Below, piece by piece: positions 17,964 to 26,006 of a DNA stretch of 64,000 nt (positions are counted from its first letter, which is position 1; every line of letters begins with the position of its first letter). The position numbers and the translations under genes were made by a program. The notes below the pieces were generated by a model, which worked only from the letters and a program-made list of their open reading frames with translations, searched no databases and was not told where the DNA came from. Origin of the DNA: Flavobacteriales bacterium UBA7325. Its GTDB lineage: Bacteria > Bacteroidota > Bacteroidia > Flavobacteriales_D > Crocinitomicaceae. The stretch is taken from assembly GCA_002471375.1 (NCBI GenBank), contig DKPV01000085.1, positions 20,085 to 84,084 of the forward strand, written 5' to 3'.

Positions 17964-18852
17964 CTCTTACGGATTGTAAATCCTCAATCACTTTTTCAGC
18001 CATGCCTTCAAATGATTCTACCTTGTACTTAAGAAATGTACTTTGCTCGCCAGTTTTAGGGGCAAATGAGACAAACAACTCATTCTCTGGTGTGCAATAT
18101 GCTCCTAATGGCAATTGACATCCACCTTCCAATAAGTTTAATATCTTTCTTTCTAGGCCAATTTTTTGAGCTACCTCAGGATAATTCATTTTGTCTAAAA
18201 TGTTCTCCATTCTTTGATCTTCTGATCGAATTTGCAATCCAAGAACACCTTGTGCAGGAGCAGGAACAAATTCGGTTGGATCGAGGACAATCGTCACAAA
18301 TTCAGACAAATCAAGTTCTAGACGATCCACTCCTGCTTTAGCAAGAACGATAGCATCGTAATTTCCTTGGCGCAATTTATCAATTCTAGTAGGTACGTTT
18401 CCTCTGAGATCGTTTATCGCTAAATCCGCTCTGTAATGCGTCAGAAGAGTTTTTCTTCGTGCGGAAGAAGTTCCAACAATGGCATTTTTCTTGAGCGTCC
18501 ATTTTTCTGATCCCTGAATTGCTTCAGGTCGAATCAGGAGAATGTCAGCAGGATTTGCACGCTTTGAAACACATGCAATTTTAAGACCTTCAGGAGGATT
18601 TGTTTCCAGGTCTTTGTGCGAGTGAACGGCTAAATCAATTTCGCTTGAAATTAATGAATCTTCAATTTCTTTTGTAAAGAAACCCTTCCCTTCCAGCTTG
18701 TCGAAGCTAAGGTGTTGGATCTTATCACCCTGAGTCTTGATTATTTTAATTTCTACAGTGCAGTCGAGCTTTTCTAATTCGCTTTTAACGAAATAAGCTT
18801 GCCAAAGAGCAAGGTCGCTACCGCGAGAACCTATAGTTACGTGTTGTTTCAA
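17956..18852 (-). CDS. hemC: Hydroxymethylbilane synthase (porphobilinogen deaminase)
   Basis: Enzyme of 298 residues that polymerises four porphobilinogens. Seen motifs: GSRGSDLALWQA at the N-terminus, HSHKDLET, GTSSARRKTLL and DLRGNVPTRIDKL (substrate-binding arginines), and Cys245 in EGGCQLPLG, which carries the dipyrromethane cofactor. The length is standard. Start is TTG at 18852, overlapping the hemA stop in a TTGA arrangement, which suggests translational coupling to hemA. The conserved residues all seem present. Confidence 0.95.
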   Translation of the reverse strand: MKQHVTIGSRGSDLALWQAYFVKSELEKLDCTVEIKIIKTQGDKIQHLSFDKLEGKGFFTKEIEDSLISSEIDLAVHSHKDLETNPPEGLKIACVSKRANPADILLIRPEAIQGSEKWTLKKNAIVGTSSARRKTLLTHYRADLAINDLRGNVPTRIDKLRQGNYDAIVLAKAGVDRLELDLSEFVTIVLDPTEFVPAPAQGVLGLQIRSEDQRMENILDKMNYPEVAQKIGLERKILNLLEGGCQLPLGAYCTPENELFVSFAPKTGEQSTFLKYKVESFEGMAEKVIEDLQSVRVD

Positions 18853-20135
18853 AGTCGCTGTTTTAGCAGTATTTCTTTCGCCATCAACATAGGCATGCTG
18901 ATGTATTTTTTCTCCATGTAATGAAGAATGTTTTCAAGTACTTCACGCGCTTCATCATCTAAATTTGATAAGTCCTGCTTGAATACTTCATTCAATGCAG
19001 CGTGCTTGATCTCTTTAACTTTTGAAGGGACTTCTCTCATCGCAAGCTCTACAGAGCGTTCCTTGTAAAGAGCCTTAAAGTCGAATATAGCTTCAGAAAT
19101 GATCTCATGTACATGAGTAACTTCTGCTGAACGCGCTTTCAAGTTCTCATTTGATATTTTCTGAAGTTCTTCAACGGAGATATGATGAACATTATGCGCC
19201 TCTTTGATTTGAGGAGATAAATCTTGTGGAATAGCAATATCAATAACCACTTTACGGTCTGATTCGGCACGCTCTAATTGCCTATATATTTCAGGTGTTA
19301 GAATATGTCTTTCAGCGGCAGTACATGTAATGATGACATCAAACCCTTTCTCAAAATTAATTAGAGACTTCAATGGGTGTGCATTTCCGCCTAGATCGCT
19401 GGCTAACTGCTCGGCTTTTTCCAACGTGCGGTTAAACACATCAAAGTTGGTGAAGCCATGCTTCTTCAAGAAACGACCCATATTTGTGTTCGTTACTCCG
19501 GCACCAATAATCAGTATACGAGAATCCAAAGGGATATTCATATCGCGTAATTGATGGTAAGCCAAAGAAACTACAGAAACAGGTCTTCTGGCAATGTTAG
19601 TCTCAGTATATACTTTTTTCGCTGTTTCAATTGTGTGACGCATCATTAAGCGCAATACATCTCCTGAAAGCTCATTGGCTTTGGCGGAATCGTAGGCGTT
19701 TCTAACTTGTGTTATGATTTCCCGCTCACCTACAACCATTGATTTTACCGAGGAGGCTACCGAAAGTTGGTGATGAACTGCATCAATACCGTTAAAAACA
19801 TCAGCGCTCTCAACGAATTGATCTTTCATTTTCTTATCCAAAGAAGGATAGAGAGAATCAATGAACATAGAGATGAATTCCGCATCAACGGTTTTTTCCG
19901 TTACTAAAGCAAATTCTATTCGGTTACAAGTAGTAAGATACATGATCTCCGTGATGCCTATATAATCTTTCAGTTCAGTAAGTCGTGACTTCTGATTTTC
20001 CGGATCAATATGAAGGCATCCAATATCATTCACAGAGAAATTTCTGTGGGTAAAAGCGATGATATATAAGCTCTTGAGCCCTTTGTTATTTGTCACTAAT
20101 ACAAAGATGATTAGAACATCCTTATTTTGTGTCAT
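18849..20135 (-). CDS. hemA: Glutamyl-tRNA reductase
   Basis: First committed enzyme of C5-pathway tetrapyrrole synthesis, 428 residues from the ATG at 20135. The catalytic cysteine is C70 in LTTCNRIEF. VGEREIITQVRNAY follows, then the NADPH domain with LIIGAGVTN and a C-terminal dimerisation helix. The conserved N-terminal strand (SLYIIAFTHRNF) begins only at about residue 23, so the real start may be the in-frame GTG at 20096, which removes 13 residues. It heads the hemA-hemC-hemD run. Together with hemW elsewhere it shows the organism makes its own heme precursor from glutamyl-tRNA. Confidence 0.95.
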   Translation of the reverse strand: MTQNKDVLIIFVLVTNNKGLKSLYIIAFTHRNFSVNDIGCLHIDPENQKSRLTELKDYIGITEIMYLTTCNRIEFALVTEKTVDAEFISMFIDSLYPSLDKKMKDQFVESADVFNGIDAVHHQLSVASSVKSMVVGEREIITQVRNAYDSAKANELSGDVLRLMMRHTIETAKKVYTETNIARRPVSVVSLAYHQLRDMNIPLDSRILIIGAGVTNTNMGRFLKKHGFTNFDVFNRTLEKAEQLASDLGGNAHPLKSLINFEKGFDVIITCTAAERHILTPEIYRQLERAESDRKVVIDIAIPQDLSPQIKEAHNVHHISVEELQKISNENLKARSAEVTHVHEIISEAIFDFKALYKERSVELAMREVPSKVKEIKHAALNEVFKQDLSNLDDEAREVLENILHYMEKKYISMPMLMAKEILLKQRL

Positions 20136-20355
20136 ATTTGTGTCATGGTTTCGGTATTTAGAACCCTTCTAAATGCAGTGTCAGTGCACAATAAACTGAT
20201 GTTACAGGAAATGAGCTGATTACAACTGCATTTTTGCGTGCCTACCCATTCGCCCCTGGAATTTGTTAGGATCTTAATTACTTCGATTAGTTGAGTTGTT
20301 ATTATTTTACGTTCGCCCATTAGGTTTCGATCAAAAATGTATCTTTAACGACAGC

Positions 20356-21126
20356 ATGAAATCCATTGAATTTGAATCAGCCCAGAATGTAAAGATCGAG
20401 TACGAGCTCGCTTCTGTTGGTCAAAGAACTATGGCCGCATTCTTAGATTTAGTTGCTTTCACAATATATTTTGTGATTTTTAATATGTTCTTGGGTGTGA
20501 GTGGAGGCTTTCAAGCGGACCTCGGTTCGATGCTGTTTATCCAACTTCTATTGGTCAAACTTCCATGGATATTTTACAACCCCCTCATTGAATATTTGAC
20601 GCAGGGTCAAAGTCTCGGAAAGTACATAATGGGTATCCGAGTAGTAACAGTTTCGGGAGAAAGACCAGGACTTAGGGAAGTTTTCACTCGATGGATATTT
20701 AAAGGTGATTTCCTGTGGATCAGTGCGGATTTTTTCCTTTTATTTTGGTTCGGTTTGGGATTAATGGGAATTGTGTATGCTGGGACTTCAACTCGACGCC
20801 AGAGAATGGGAGATGTAATGGCTAATACCTTAGTTATTAAAACCAAATCTAGCGTTCGATATACACTCAAAGATGTATTATCGATAAAAAGTCAAGAGAA
20901 TTATACACCGGTTTATCCCGATGCCATTAGATTTACAGATGAGGATATGCTTCTCATAAAAAATACAATTCAACGCGTTCGTGCAAATCCAAATCCGGAA
21001 ACTAAAAAGTTCGCCGTAGAATTGGCGAATGAATCGGCGCGATTAATCGGCCTTGAAGAAACACCGAAAAAAAGACTACAGTTTTTGCAAACACTGTTGC
21101 AAGACTATGTAGTTTTGACCCGATAA
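20356..21126 (+). CDS. RDD-family membrane protein
   Basis: Membrane protein of 256 residues from the ATG at 20356; an upstream extension to 20296 does not resemble the family. It has the RDD pattern: an arginine before the first helix (SVGQRTMAAFLDLVAF, with the first Asp inside the helix), then a second helix at about 55-75 and a third at about 120-145, with GQSLGKYIMGIRVV between them. A soluble tail of about 90 residues (about 165-256) is helical and unusual in length. Some RDD proteins act as Na+/H+ exchangers or solute transporters; no role can be assigned here. The start lies 8 bases after a TATCTTTA element. rsmI follows 9 bases downstream. Confidence 0.82.
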   Translation: MKSIEFESAQNVKIEYELASVGQRTMAAFLDLVAFTIYFVIFNMFLGVSGGFQADLGSMLFIQLLLVKLPWIFYNPLIEYLTQGQSLGKYIMGIRVVTVSGERPGLREVFTRWIFKGDFLWISADFFLLFWFGLGLMGIVYAGTSTRRQRMGDVMANTLVIKTKSSVRYTLKDVLSIKSQENYTPVYPDAIRFTDEDMLLIKNTIQRVRANPNPETKKFAVELANESARLIGLEETPKKRLQFLQTLLQDYVVLTR

Positions 21127-21135
21127 CTCGGAAAA

Positions 21136-21807
21136 ATGGCAAAACTCATTCTCGTACCGACTCCAATTGGAAATCTTGAAGATATTACGCTTCGTGCAAT
21201 TCGAATATTGGGTGAGGTAGACCTCATCTTTGCAGAGGATACAAGGACAACAAATCGATTACTTAAACACTTGGATATTCAACAGAGTGTTCATGCATTT
21301 CATGCGCACAATGAGCATCGTGCTTTGGCGGGTGCAATAGATAAAATAAGAGCTTCAAGTACAGTTGCATTGGTTTCTGATGCAGGAACACCAGGTGTAT
21401 CTGATCCTGGATTTTTACTTATCCGTGAGTGCCTAAAAGAGGGAATTGAAGTGGAATGTTTGCCAGGACCGGCTGCATTGATTCCAGCGCTTGTTGCCAG
21501 TGGATTTCCATGTGATAAATTTGTCTTTGAAGGCTTCTTGCCACACAAAAAAGGTCGTCAAACAAGGTTGAAGATTATTGCTGAAGAAGAGAGAACGGTT
21601 GTTTTGTATGAATCACCCCATCGACTTGTAAAGTGTCTTGGGCAAATAGTTGAATTTATGGGCGCAGAACGTAAGGTTTGTGTTGCTCGAGAATTGACCA
21701 AGATTCATGAAGAATTTCGCAGAGGAACGGCAGAAGAAGTGAAATCCCACTATGAGGAAAAGCCACCAAAAGGTGAAATAGTGATTGTTATTGAAGGTAA
21801 AAAGTGA
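21136..21807 (+). CDS. rsmI: 16S rRNA (cytidine-1402-2'-O)-methyltransferase
   Basis: SAM-dependent tetrapyrrole-methylase-fold enzyme of 223 residues that methylates the ribose of C1402 in the ribosomal decoding centre. The diagnostic stretches are LVPTPIGNLEDITLRA, FAEDTRTTNRLLKH, ALVSDAGTPGVSDPG and CLPGPAALIPALVASG. It is shorter than the E. coli protein (286) because it lacks the C-terminal extension, as is common in this phylum. The gene runs into the oxidoreductase gene behind it, whose start lies 3 bases after this stop. Confidence 0.94.
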   Translation: MAKLILVPTPIGNLEDITLRAIRILGEVDLIFAEDTRTTNRLLKHLDIQQSVHAFHAHNEHRALAGAIDKIRASSTVALVSDAGTPGVSDPGFLLIRECLKEGIEVECLPGPAALIPALVASGFPCDKFVFEGFLPHKKGRQTRLKIIAEEERTVVLYESPHRLVKCLGQIVEFMGAERKVCVARELTKIHEEFRRGTAEEVKSHYEEKPPKGEIVIVIEGKK

Positions 21808-21809
21808 AC

Positions 21810-22838
21810 ATGAAGTCAGAGGGTTTTTTCTTGGTTAAAAATGGAGATGCGAATCAAGCATTCGAATTACGGAGTTTCGAATTAAGTGACCCAAAAGGTG
21901 ACGAGGTATTAGTTGAGGTAGAATCTTTTGGGCTTAACTATGCAGATGTTATGGCGCGCCGAGGACTTTATCAAGATGCACCCCCAATGCCATGCATATT
22001 GGGATATGAAGTGATTGGAAAAATTACTGCTTGTGGTCCAGGTGCGAAGCAAGATTTACTTGGAAAGAGGGTTGCAGCATTTTGTCGATTTGGCGGATAT
22101 GCAAAACATGTGGTTGTTAATGACTACGCGGCTGTTCCGGTTGGAGACCAGAATGCGGTTGAGTTATTAGGGCTTTGTACGCAAGGAGTAACGGCATATT
22201 ACATGGCTGAATACCTAACGCCGATTCATTCAATAGATAAGGTGCTAATTCATGCTGCCGCAGGTGGTGTTGGAACAATATTAATTCAATTAGCTAAGTT
22301 GAAAGGTTCACGTGTAATCGCGAAAGTGGGACGTGCGGAAAAGGAAGAGTATGTCCTTGGATTAGGCGCTGATCATGTTGTAAACTATAATACATCGGAT
22401 TATATAGCGGAGACTAAAAAGCACCTGAAAGGAGAAAAGATTGATATCAGTTTTAATCCGGTAGCCGGTTCAACCTATAAAAAGGATTGGTCTATTCTTG
22501 ATTCTGGGGGTCGTATGATTTTGTTCGGTGGATCAGAACTCTCCAATGGTAAATGGGGGATTTTTTCTAAACTGAATTTCGTGCGAAAAATGGGAATGAT
22601 GATGCCTATCGGATTGATGATGAGTTCAAGAAACGTTTTGGGTGTCAATATGCTTAAAATAGCGGACAATAGACCAAAAGTTTTGGAACACTGCTTGGCA
22701 AAAATGGTCGAATTATATGACCAAGGAAAGGTGACACCAAAAATTGGAGGTGAGTATACCTCTGATCAATTAGCAGAAGCTCACGCTGCTTTGGAGAAGG
22801 GTGGGACCACAGGAAAACTAGGAGTTCGGTGGGTGTAA
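21810..22838 (+). CDS. Quinone-reductase-like MDR zinc-independent dehydrogenase
   Basis: Medium-chain dehydrogenase/reductase of 342 residues. The N-terminal GroES-like domain has GLNYADVMARRGLYQDAPP (typical of the quinone oxidoreductase / VAT-1 branch) and lacks the Cys/His zinc ligands of alcohol dehydrogenases. The Rossmann domain has IHAAAGGVGTILIQLAKL (about 145-165) and GRAEKEEYVLGLGADHVVNY, compatible with NADPH. The first methionine codon in frame that fits is the ATG at 21810. Its TAA stop overlaps the next ATG (TAATG). The downstream Rieske protein could pass electrons to or from it, but no such pairing is known to me. Confidence 0.88.
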   Translation: MKSEGFFLVKNGDANQAFELRSFELSDPKGDEVLVEVESFGLNYADVMARRGLYQDAPPMPCILGYEVIGKITACGPGAKQDLLGKRVAAFCRFGGYAKHVVVNDYAAVPVGDQNAVELLGLCTQGVTAYYMAEYLTPIHSIDKVLIHAAAGGVGTILIQLAKLKGSRVIAKVGRAEKEEYVLGLGADHVVNYNTSDYIAETKKHLKGEKIDISFNPVAGSTYKKDWSILDSGGRMILFGGSELSNGKWGIFSKLNFVRKMGMMMPIGLMMSSRNVLGVNMLKIADNRPKVLEHCLAKMVELYDQGKVTPKIGGEYTSDQLAEAHAALEKGGTTGKLGVRWV

Positions 22839-23179
22839 TGCTAAGTAAGAAGCTCAAATGGTATTTGCTTTTTGAAGATAGATCTGAACTAGAGGATCTA
22901 CTTGCCACGAAACAATCAGTCGTTTACAAAAATATATTTGGAGAGGTGCTACTCGTTAAAAGTAATGGAGCGATCTATGCATTCAAAAACAAATGCCCTC
23001 ATCAAAACAAATCTCTCGAAAACTGCAAGATCTCGGAGGGTCATGTAATTTGTCCTTGGCATCAATACCAGTTTGATTGCGACTCAGGTAGAGGACATGG
23101 CTTAAACATCGATAAATTCCCTCTCAAGTTCGAGGGTGATTCAGTATATATAGGGAAAGAAGTTTGGTCCCTATTTTAA
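22838..23179 (+). CDS. Small Rieske [2Fe-2S] protein
   Basis: Soluble ferredoxin-like protein of 113 residues. The two cluster motifs are complete: C53-P-H55 and C72-P-W-H75, so it should bind a Rieske [2Fe-2S] cluster through two Cys and two His. The spacing and size match the free-standing ferredoxin subunits (BphA3/NirD-like) that feed oxygenases or reductases. It has no signal peptide or membrane helix, so it is cytosolic. The start ATG overlaps the stop of the MDR enzyme. No oxygenase component lies nearby, so the electron acceptor is unknown. An upstream GTG at 22829 is a possible but less likely start. Confidence 0.88.
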   Translation: MLSKKLKWYLLFEDRSELEDLLATKQSVVYKNIFGEVLLVKSNGAIYAFKNKCPHQNKSLENCKISEGHVICPWHQYQFDCDSGRGHGLNIDKFPLKFEGDSVYIGKEVWSLF

Positions 23180-23187
23180 TCTATTGA

Positions 23188-23742
23188 TCAAGGTGGGTGA
23201 GGCCCAGTGTATTTTAGACAAGGGTTAATACCGGTGAAACATCTGTGATTTATCTGAATTTGCATTGTCGTATCACTCACCAGCTCGACATTGAAATTAG
23301 CTGCATTTTTCCACTCCTCGTAACAGCTATTTTCTTGACTTGAGTAATGAATACCTTCGACTTTATGAATAGCTAAAAATTCGTCTAATGGAAGCATTTT
23401 ATCTTCCGTGATCATGCTGTAGTTCCCTGGTTTAAGTTCAAGCTCGATAATGCCAGCATTATTCGCAGTTACTTTAGTGAAATCACTTTTATTTGTTGGT
23501 CGTGAATCTTCATAGAGGTAGTAAACCATTCCATTGCCGGGCCGTGTAATGTTGGCTTCCATTTCTGGAGTTGGAGCCATACCCCCACAATGTGGACGGT
23601 ATTCACTTACTGAAACTGTTAGTTTGTGGAGATTGTCATTTTCTCTCGCTGTTCCTTCGTTCTCCGTGCCTCCTCCAGTTACAGATCCACAACTTGAGAC
23701 TATGAATAGCCCCATTCCAGTAAATAATAATCTAAAATCCAT
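23188..23742 (-). CDS. Unknown lipoprotein
   Basis: Predicted lipoprotein of 184 residues with a lipobox IVSSC (Cys18) followed by a Gly/Thr/Glu-rich linker. The mature part looks beta-rich and contains four or more cysteines (HCGG, NSCYEEW, HRCFTG, NPCLKY), possibly disulfide-bonded. A middle part (ELELKPGNYSMI) resembles the transthyretin-like/carboxypeptidase-regulatory fold common in this phylum's lipoproteins, but I do not recognise the family. Start is ATG at 23742, overlapping the antiporter's end by 11 bases, so it is co-transcribed with it. Confidence 0.65.
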   Translation of the reverse strand: MDFRLLFTGMGLFIVSSCGSVTGGGTENEGTARENDNLHKLTVSVSEYRPHCGGMAPTPEMEANITRPGNGMVYYLYEDSRPTNKSDFTKVTANNAGIIELELKPGNYSMITEDKMLPLDEFLAIHKVEGIHYSSQENSCYEEWKNAANFNVELVSDTTMQIQINHRCFTGINPCLKYTGPHPP

Positions 23743-25030
23743 CAAAATCTTGTTTTTCAGTGTTTTCTTTCATTCTCTCGTTCAAGCCCTCTTCATTCTT
23801 AGTTTTAATGAGCGGAACCTTAAGAAATAATACATCTTTCACCTTCTCCCCTTTATAGGATATGAGTGCTATCATCATGATAATACTAGTAATCAGTATA
23901 GGGTATAAAAGTAAACCAGCGTCGAAATCAGGGATGTTGATCGCTTCATTTTTCGCTAATACAAAGAAAAGTAATACAGTAATCAGGCCACGTGGTGCAA
24001 TAAATAGTTCTGGGAATAAAAAGTCCTTAGCAAAAAGGCGAAGTGCCAAGTATCGAACTGCAAATAATATTGCCACGATTGCTAGACTATTTATGGCCAC
24101 TTGCCAATTGTACAGAGAGCTAAGCGTGATACTCAGTCCAAAAACAACGAAGAAGAACGTACGTATTAAAAAGGCAGATTCTAATGTTAGATTATGGAAG
24201 TCATGCAAAATGGGCTTCACTTTTTCCTTATCAAACAAGGAGGCTAATCGTCCTCTAAAGAACACATCTGTGTTATTGAGGACAACCCCAAATGTCAAGA
24301 TAATTAGAAGTGAAGATAAGTGGTAGTACTTACCAACAGCGAAGAGCAATAGTAGAACTCCAATTACAAGAAAGAGTTTAACTTGCATTTGTAGATGCTG
24401 AAAAAGATAGACCATTACATAGGCTACAACTACAGATATTAGAATTGTGAACCCAATATTTAGGAGGATTTCCCACACTATATCTCCGCCACCGGCACCA
24501 CCATCGGCACCTATCATAAAGTAGAATACCATAATCCCCAAGATGTCGGAAAATGTACTTTCGTAAATCATGAACTCCTTCTTTTCGCCAGTTAACCTGC
24601 CAACACTAGGAATGATAATCGCACTGCTCATAATACTCAAAGGAATGGCATATACGACAGCAGTATAGAGACTCGTACTAGGGAAAATCACAAGGAAGAA
24701 CGCGGCCAAAGCAAACATACTTATTCCAATTCCTAAGAAAGCAACGAGCAGAGATTTGAGAATGAGGCCCGTTTTACTCTTTTCTAGCTTTAGGTCTAAT
24801 GCGGCTTCTAGGACAATCATTACCAATCCGACATTACCCAAAACTTCCAAAATAGAATCAAGTTCAAGATCATTTAGAACGTCATACGACTCTAGGACAG
24901 ATTTGAGAATCATGCCTAGACCAATTAGCATTAACACAGCGGGGATATTCGTTCGCTTCGCGATAATATTGAAGAAAAAACTCAAGATTATTATACTAGC
25001 AAGCGCTATGATGAGTAAATAAGTATTCAT
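23732..25030 (-). CDS. CPA1-type Na+(K+)/H+ antiporter
   Basis: Integral membrane protein of 432 residues with about 12-13 hydrophobic segments starting at residue 4. The pattern (NIPAVLMLIGLGMILKS, VLEAALDLKLEKSKTGLILKS, YALPLS-like segments, YESTFSDILGIMVFYFM) matches the monovalent cation:proton antiporter family, in which the acidic pair of the unwound helices binds the cation; here D at STFSDILG is the likely ion-binding aspartate. No TrkA-type cytosolic domain is attached. Start is ATG at 25030; the extension to a TTG at 25054 overlaps the promoter. It is transcribed away from the ars operon, with a -7 box at 25052-25059. Confidence 0.86.
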   Translation of the reverse strand: MNTYLLIIALASIIILSFFFNIIAKRTNIPAVLMLIGLGMILKSVLESYDVLNDLELDSILEVLGNVGLVMIVLEAALDLKLEKSKTGLILKSLLVAFLGIGISMFALAAFFLVIFPSTSLYTAVVYAIPLSIMSSAIIIPSVGRLTGEKKEFMIYESTFSDILGIMVFYFMIGADGGAGGGDIVWEILLNIGFTILISVVVAYVMVYLFQHLQMQVKLFLVIGVLLLLFAVGKYYHLSSLLIILTFGVVLNNTDVFFRGRLASLFDKEKVKPILHDFHNLTLESAFLIRTFFFVVFGLSITLSSLYNWQVAINSLAIVAILFAVRYLALRLFAKDFLFPELFIAPRGLITVLLFFVLAKNEAINIPDFDAGLLLYPILITSIIMMIALISYKGEKVKDVLFLKVPLIKTKNEEGLNERMKENTEKQDFDGF

Positions 25031-25051
25031 TGATTCTTTATGGTTTTGAGT

Positions 25052-25059
25052 CAAAGATA
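25052..25059 (-). promoter_or_regulatory. -7 promoter box for the cation/H+ antiporter
   Basis: On the minus strand this reads TATCTTTG, an exact match to the Bacteroidota consensus TAnnTTTG, 21 bases upstream of the antiporter ATG. A minus-strand TTTG at 25075-25078 lies 15 bases further up, closer than usual, so the -33 box is uncertain. Confidence 0.6.
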
Positions 25060-25078
25060 CAAAAAACCAGCACTCAAA

Positions 25079-25110
25079 TTTGGCAACACAATGATTTAAT
25101 CGTAATATTG
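25079..25110 (+). promoter_or_regulatory. Bacteroidota-type promoter of the ars operon
   Basis: TTTG (25079-25082) and TAATATTG (25103-25110) form a -33/-7 pair with a 20-base spacer. The -7 box matches TAnnTTTG except at one position. The TTTG is half of the palindrome CAAATTTG, whose other half points toward the divergent antiporter gene. The -7 box lies inside the operator palindrome at 25099-25114. Confidence 0.65.
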
Positions 25111-25114
25111 CGAT
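25099..25114. promoter_or_regulatory. Probable ArsR operator palindrome
   Basis: ATCGTAATATTGCGAT is a 16-bp inverted repeat with a single mismatched pair (T against G). It covers the arsR -7 box and ends 17 bases before the arsR start. Binding of ArsR here would block RNA polymerase, the standard repression mode of this family; the site assignment is inference from position and symmetry. Confidence 0.65.
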
Positions 25115-25131
25115 ATATAAATGAATTAATA

Positions 25132-25461
25132 ATGGGTTTAACTAAAACAGAGAACTACACAGAAGAACAAGTAAACCTTGGAAAGGTGTTGAAAGTGATG
25201 GGGCACCCAGCAAGAATAGCCATCCTTCAATCAATAATTAGATCTCAGACATGTATCTGTGGTGAACTAGTGACGGAAATAGGGCTTGCTCAAGCTACAA
25301 TTTCTCAACACTTGAAAGAATTAAAATCAGTTGGACTCATTCAAGGGACCATTGATGGAACAAGTGTTTGCTATTGTATCAATTTGGACACATGGAATAG
25401 TGTAAAGTCCTCTCTAGGCGATCTGTTTGATTCGGTTAAAGACAAAAATAAATGTTGTTAA
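25132..25461 (+). CDS. arsR: ArsR-family metalloregulatory repressor
   Basis: Winged-helix repressor of 109 residues. It has the family layout: LKVMGHPARIAILQSI, recognition helix AQATISQHLKELKSVGLIQG, and the wing. C41-I-C43 sits in the helix that carries the As(III)/Cd site in classical ArsR/CadC proteins (ELCVCDL position), and the chain ends in a further vicinal pair (KNKCC) that could add a third thiolate. Start is ATG at 25132; the open frame continues upstream through the promoter and operator, which excludes earlier starts. It leads arsR-arsI-arsC-aquaporin and most likely represses its own operon and perhaps the divergent antiporter. Confidence 0.92.
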   Translation: MGLTKTENYTEEQVNLGKVLKVMGHPARIAILQSIIRSQTCICGELVTEIGLAQATISQHLKELKSVGLIQGTIDGTSVCYCINLDTWNSVKSSLGDLFDSVKDKNKCC

Positions 25462-25471
25462 AAGATAAAAC

Positions 25472-25993
25472 ATGAAAGAAACAATTTTTCCAAGAATGCA
25501 CGTGTCACTCTACGTTAGTGACCTAACAGCAACTGTAAATTTTTATTCTACATTTTTCGGGCAACCTGCTTCGAAAGTGAAAAAAGGTTATGCGAAATAT
25601 GAATTAGCGGAGCCAGGCCTAATAATATCGTTTATTGAAAACCCAGAACGCGTATCCTCATCATTTGGACATTTGGGTATCCAGGTAGGTTCGAAGGAAG
25701 AAATGGACCGCAAATTTGAAGTTGCACGGGCTCAAGGTATTGTCTCTAGTGAAGAAATTGGAGTGTCATGTTGCTTCGCTGTCCAAGACAAATTTTGGGC
25801 AGATGACCCAGATGGCTTCCAATGGGAGGTCTACTATTTTCACGATGATGTTGAGTTTAATGACCCAAAGTATGCGGAGGAAGATGCATCTGCTTGCTGC
25901 ATGCCATTAGAAAGAAAAGAGAAACAAAAAGTACAGTTGTCTGAGATTAAAACGGATGCTCCGAGTTGTGAGCCTGGATCTGGATGTTGTTAA
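25472..25993 (+). CDS. arsI: ArsI/CadI-type organoarsenical lyase (VOC superfamily)
   Basis: Glyoxalase-fold (VOC) metalloenzyme of 173 residues. In the ArsI family it uses Fe(II) and O2 to break the carbon-arsenic bond of trivalent methyl- and aryl-arsenicals, giving As(III). The likely metal ligands are His10, His67 and Glu119, and the vicinal pair Cys100-Cys101 (GVSCCFAVQDKFWADDPDG) matches the cysteines that hold the arsenic substrate. The C-terminus adds ACC and SGCC clusters, as in many homologues. The related name CadI refers to cadmium-induced proteins with the same fold, so a role in other metals is not excluded. It lies 10 bases after arsR. Confidence 0.9.
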   Translation: MKETIFPRMHVSLYVSDLTATVNFYSTFFGQPASKVKKGYAKYELAEPGLIISFIENPERVSSSFGHLGIQVGSKEEMDRKFEVARAQGIVSSEEIGVSCCFAVQDKFWADDPDGFQWEVYYFHDDVEFNDPKYAEEDASACCMPLERKEKQKVQLSEIKTDAPSCEPGSGCC

Positions 25994-26006
25994 GAAAAAA
26001 GGGATG

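Noticed and set aside
20132..20320. 62-codon frame upstream of hemA
   Set aside because: It covers the spacer between hemA and the RDD gene, has many Cys/Ser/Thr residues without pattern and abuts the hemA start; treated as noncoding leader.
23862..24326. 154-codon frame on the plus strand
   Set aside because: It lies wholly antisense to the Na+/H+ antiporter, is Lys/Arg/Ser-rich without domain features, and mirrors the codon pattern of the real gene.
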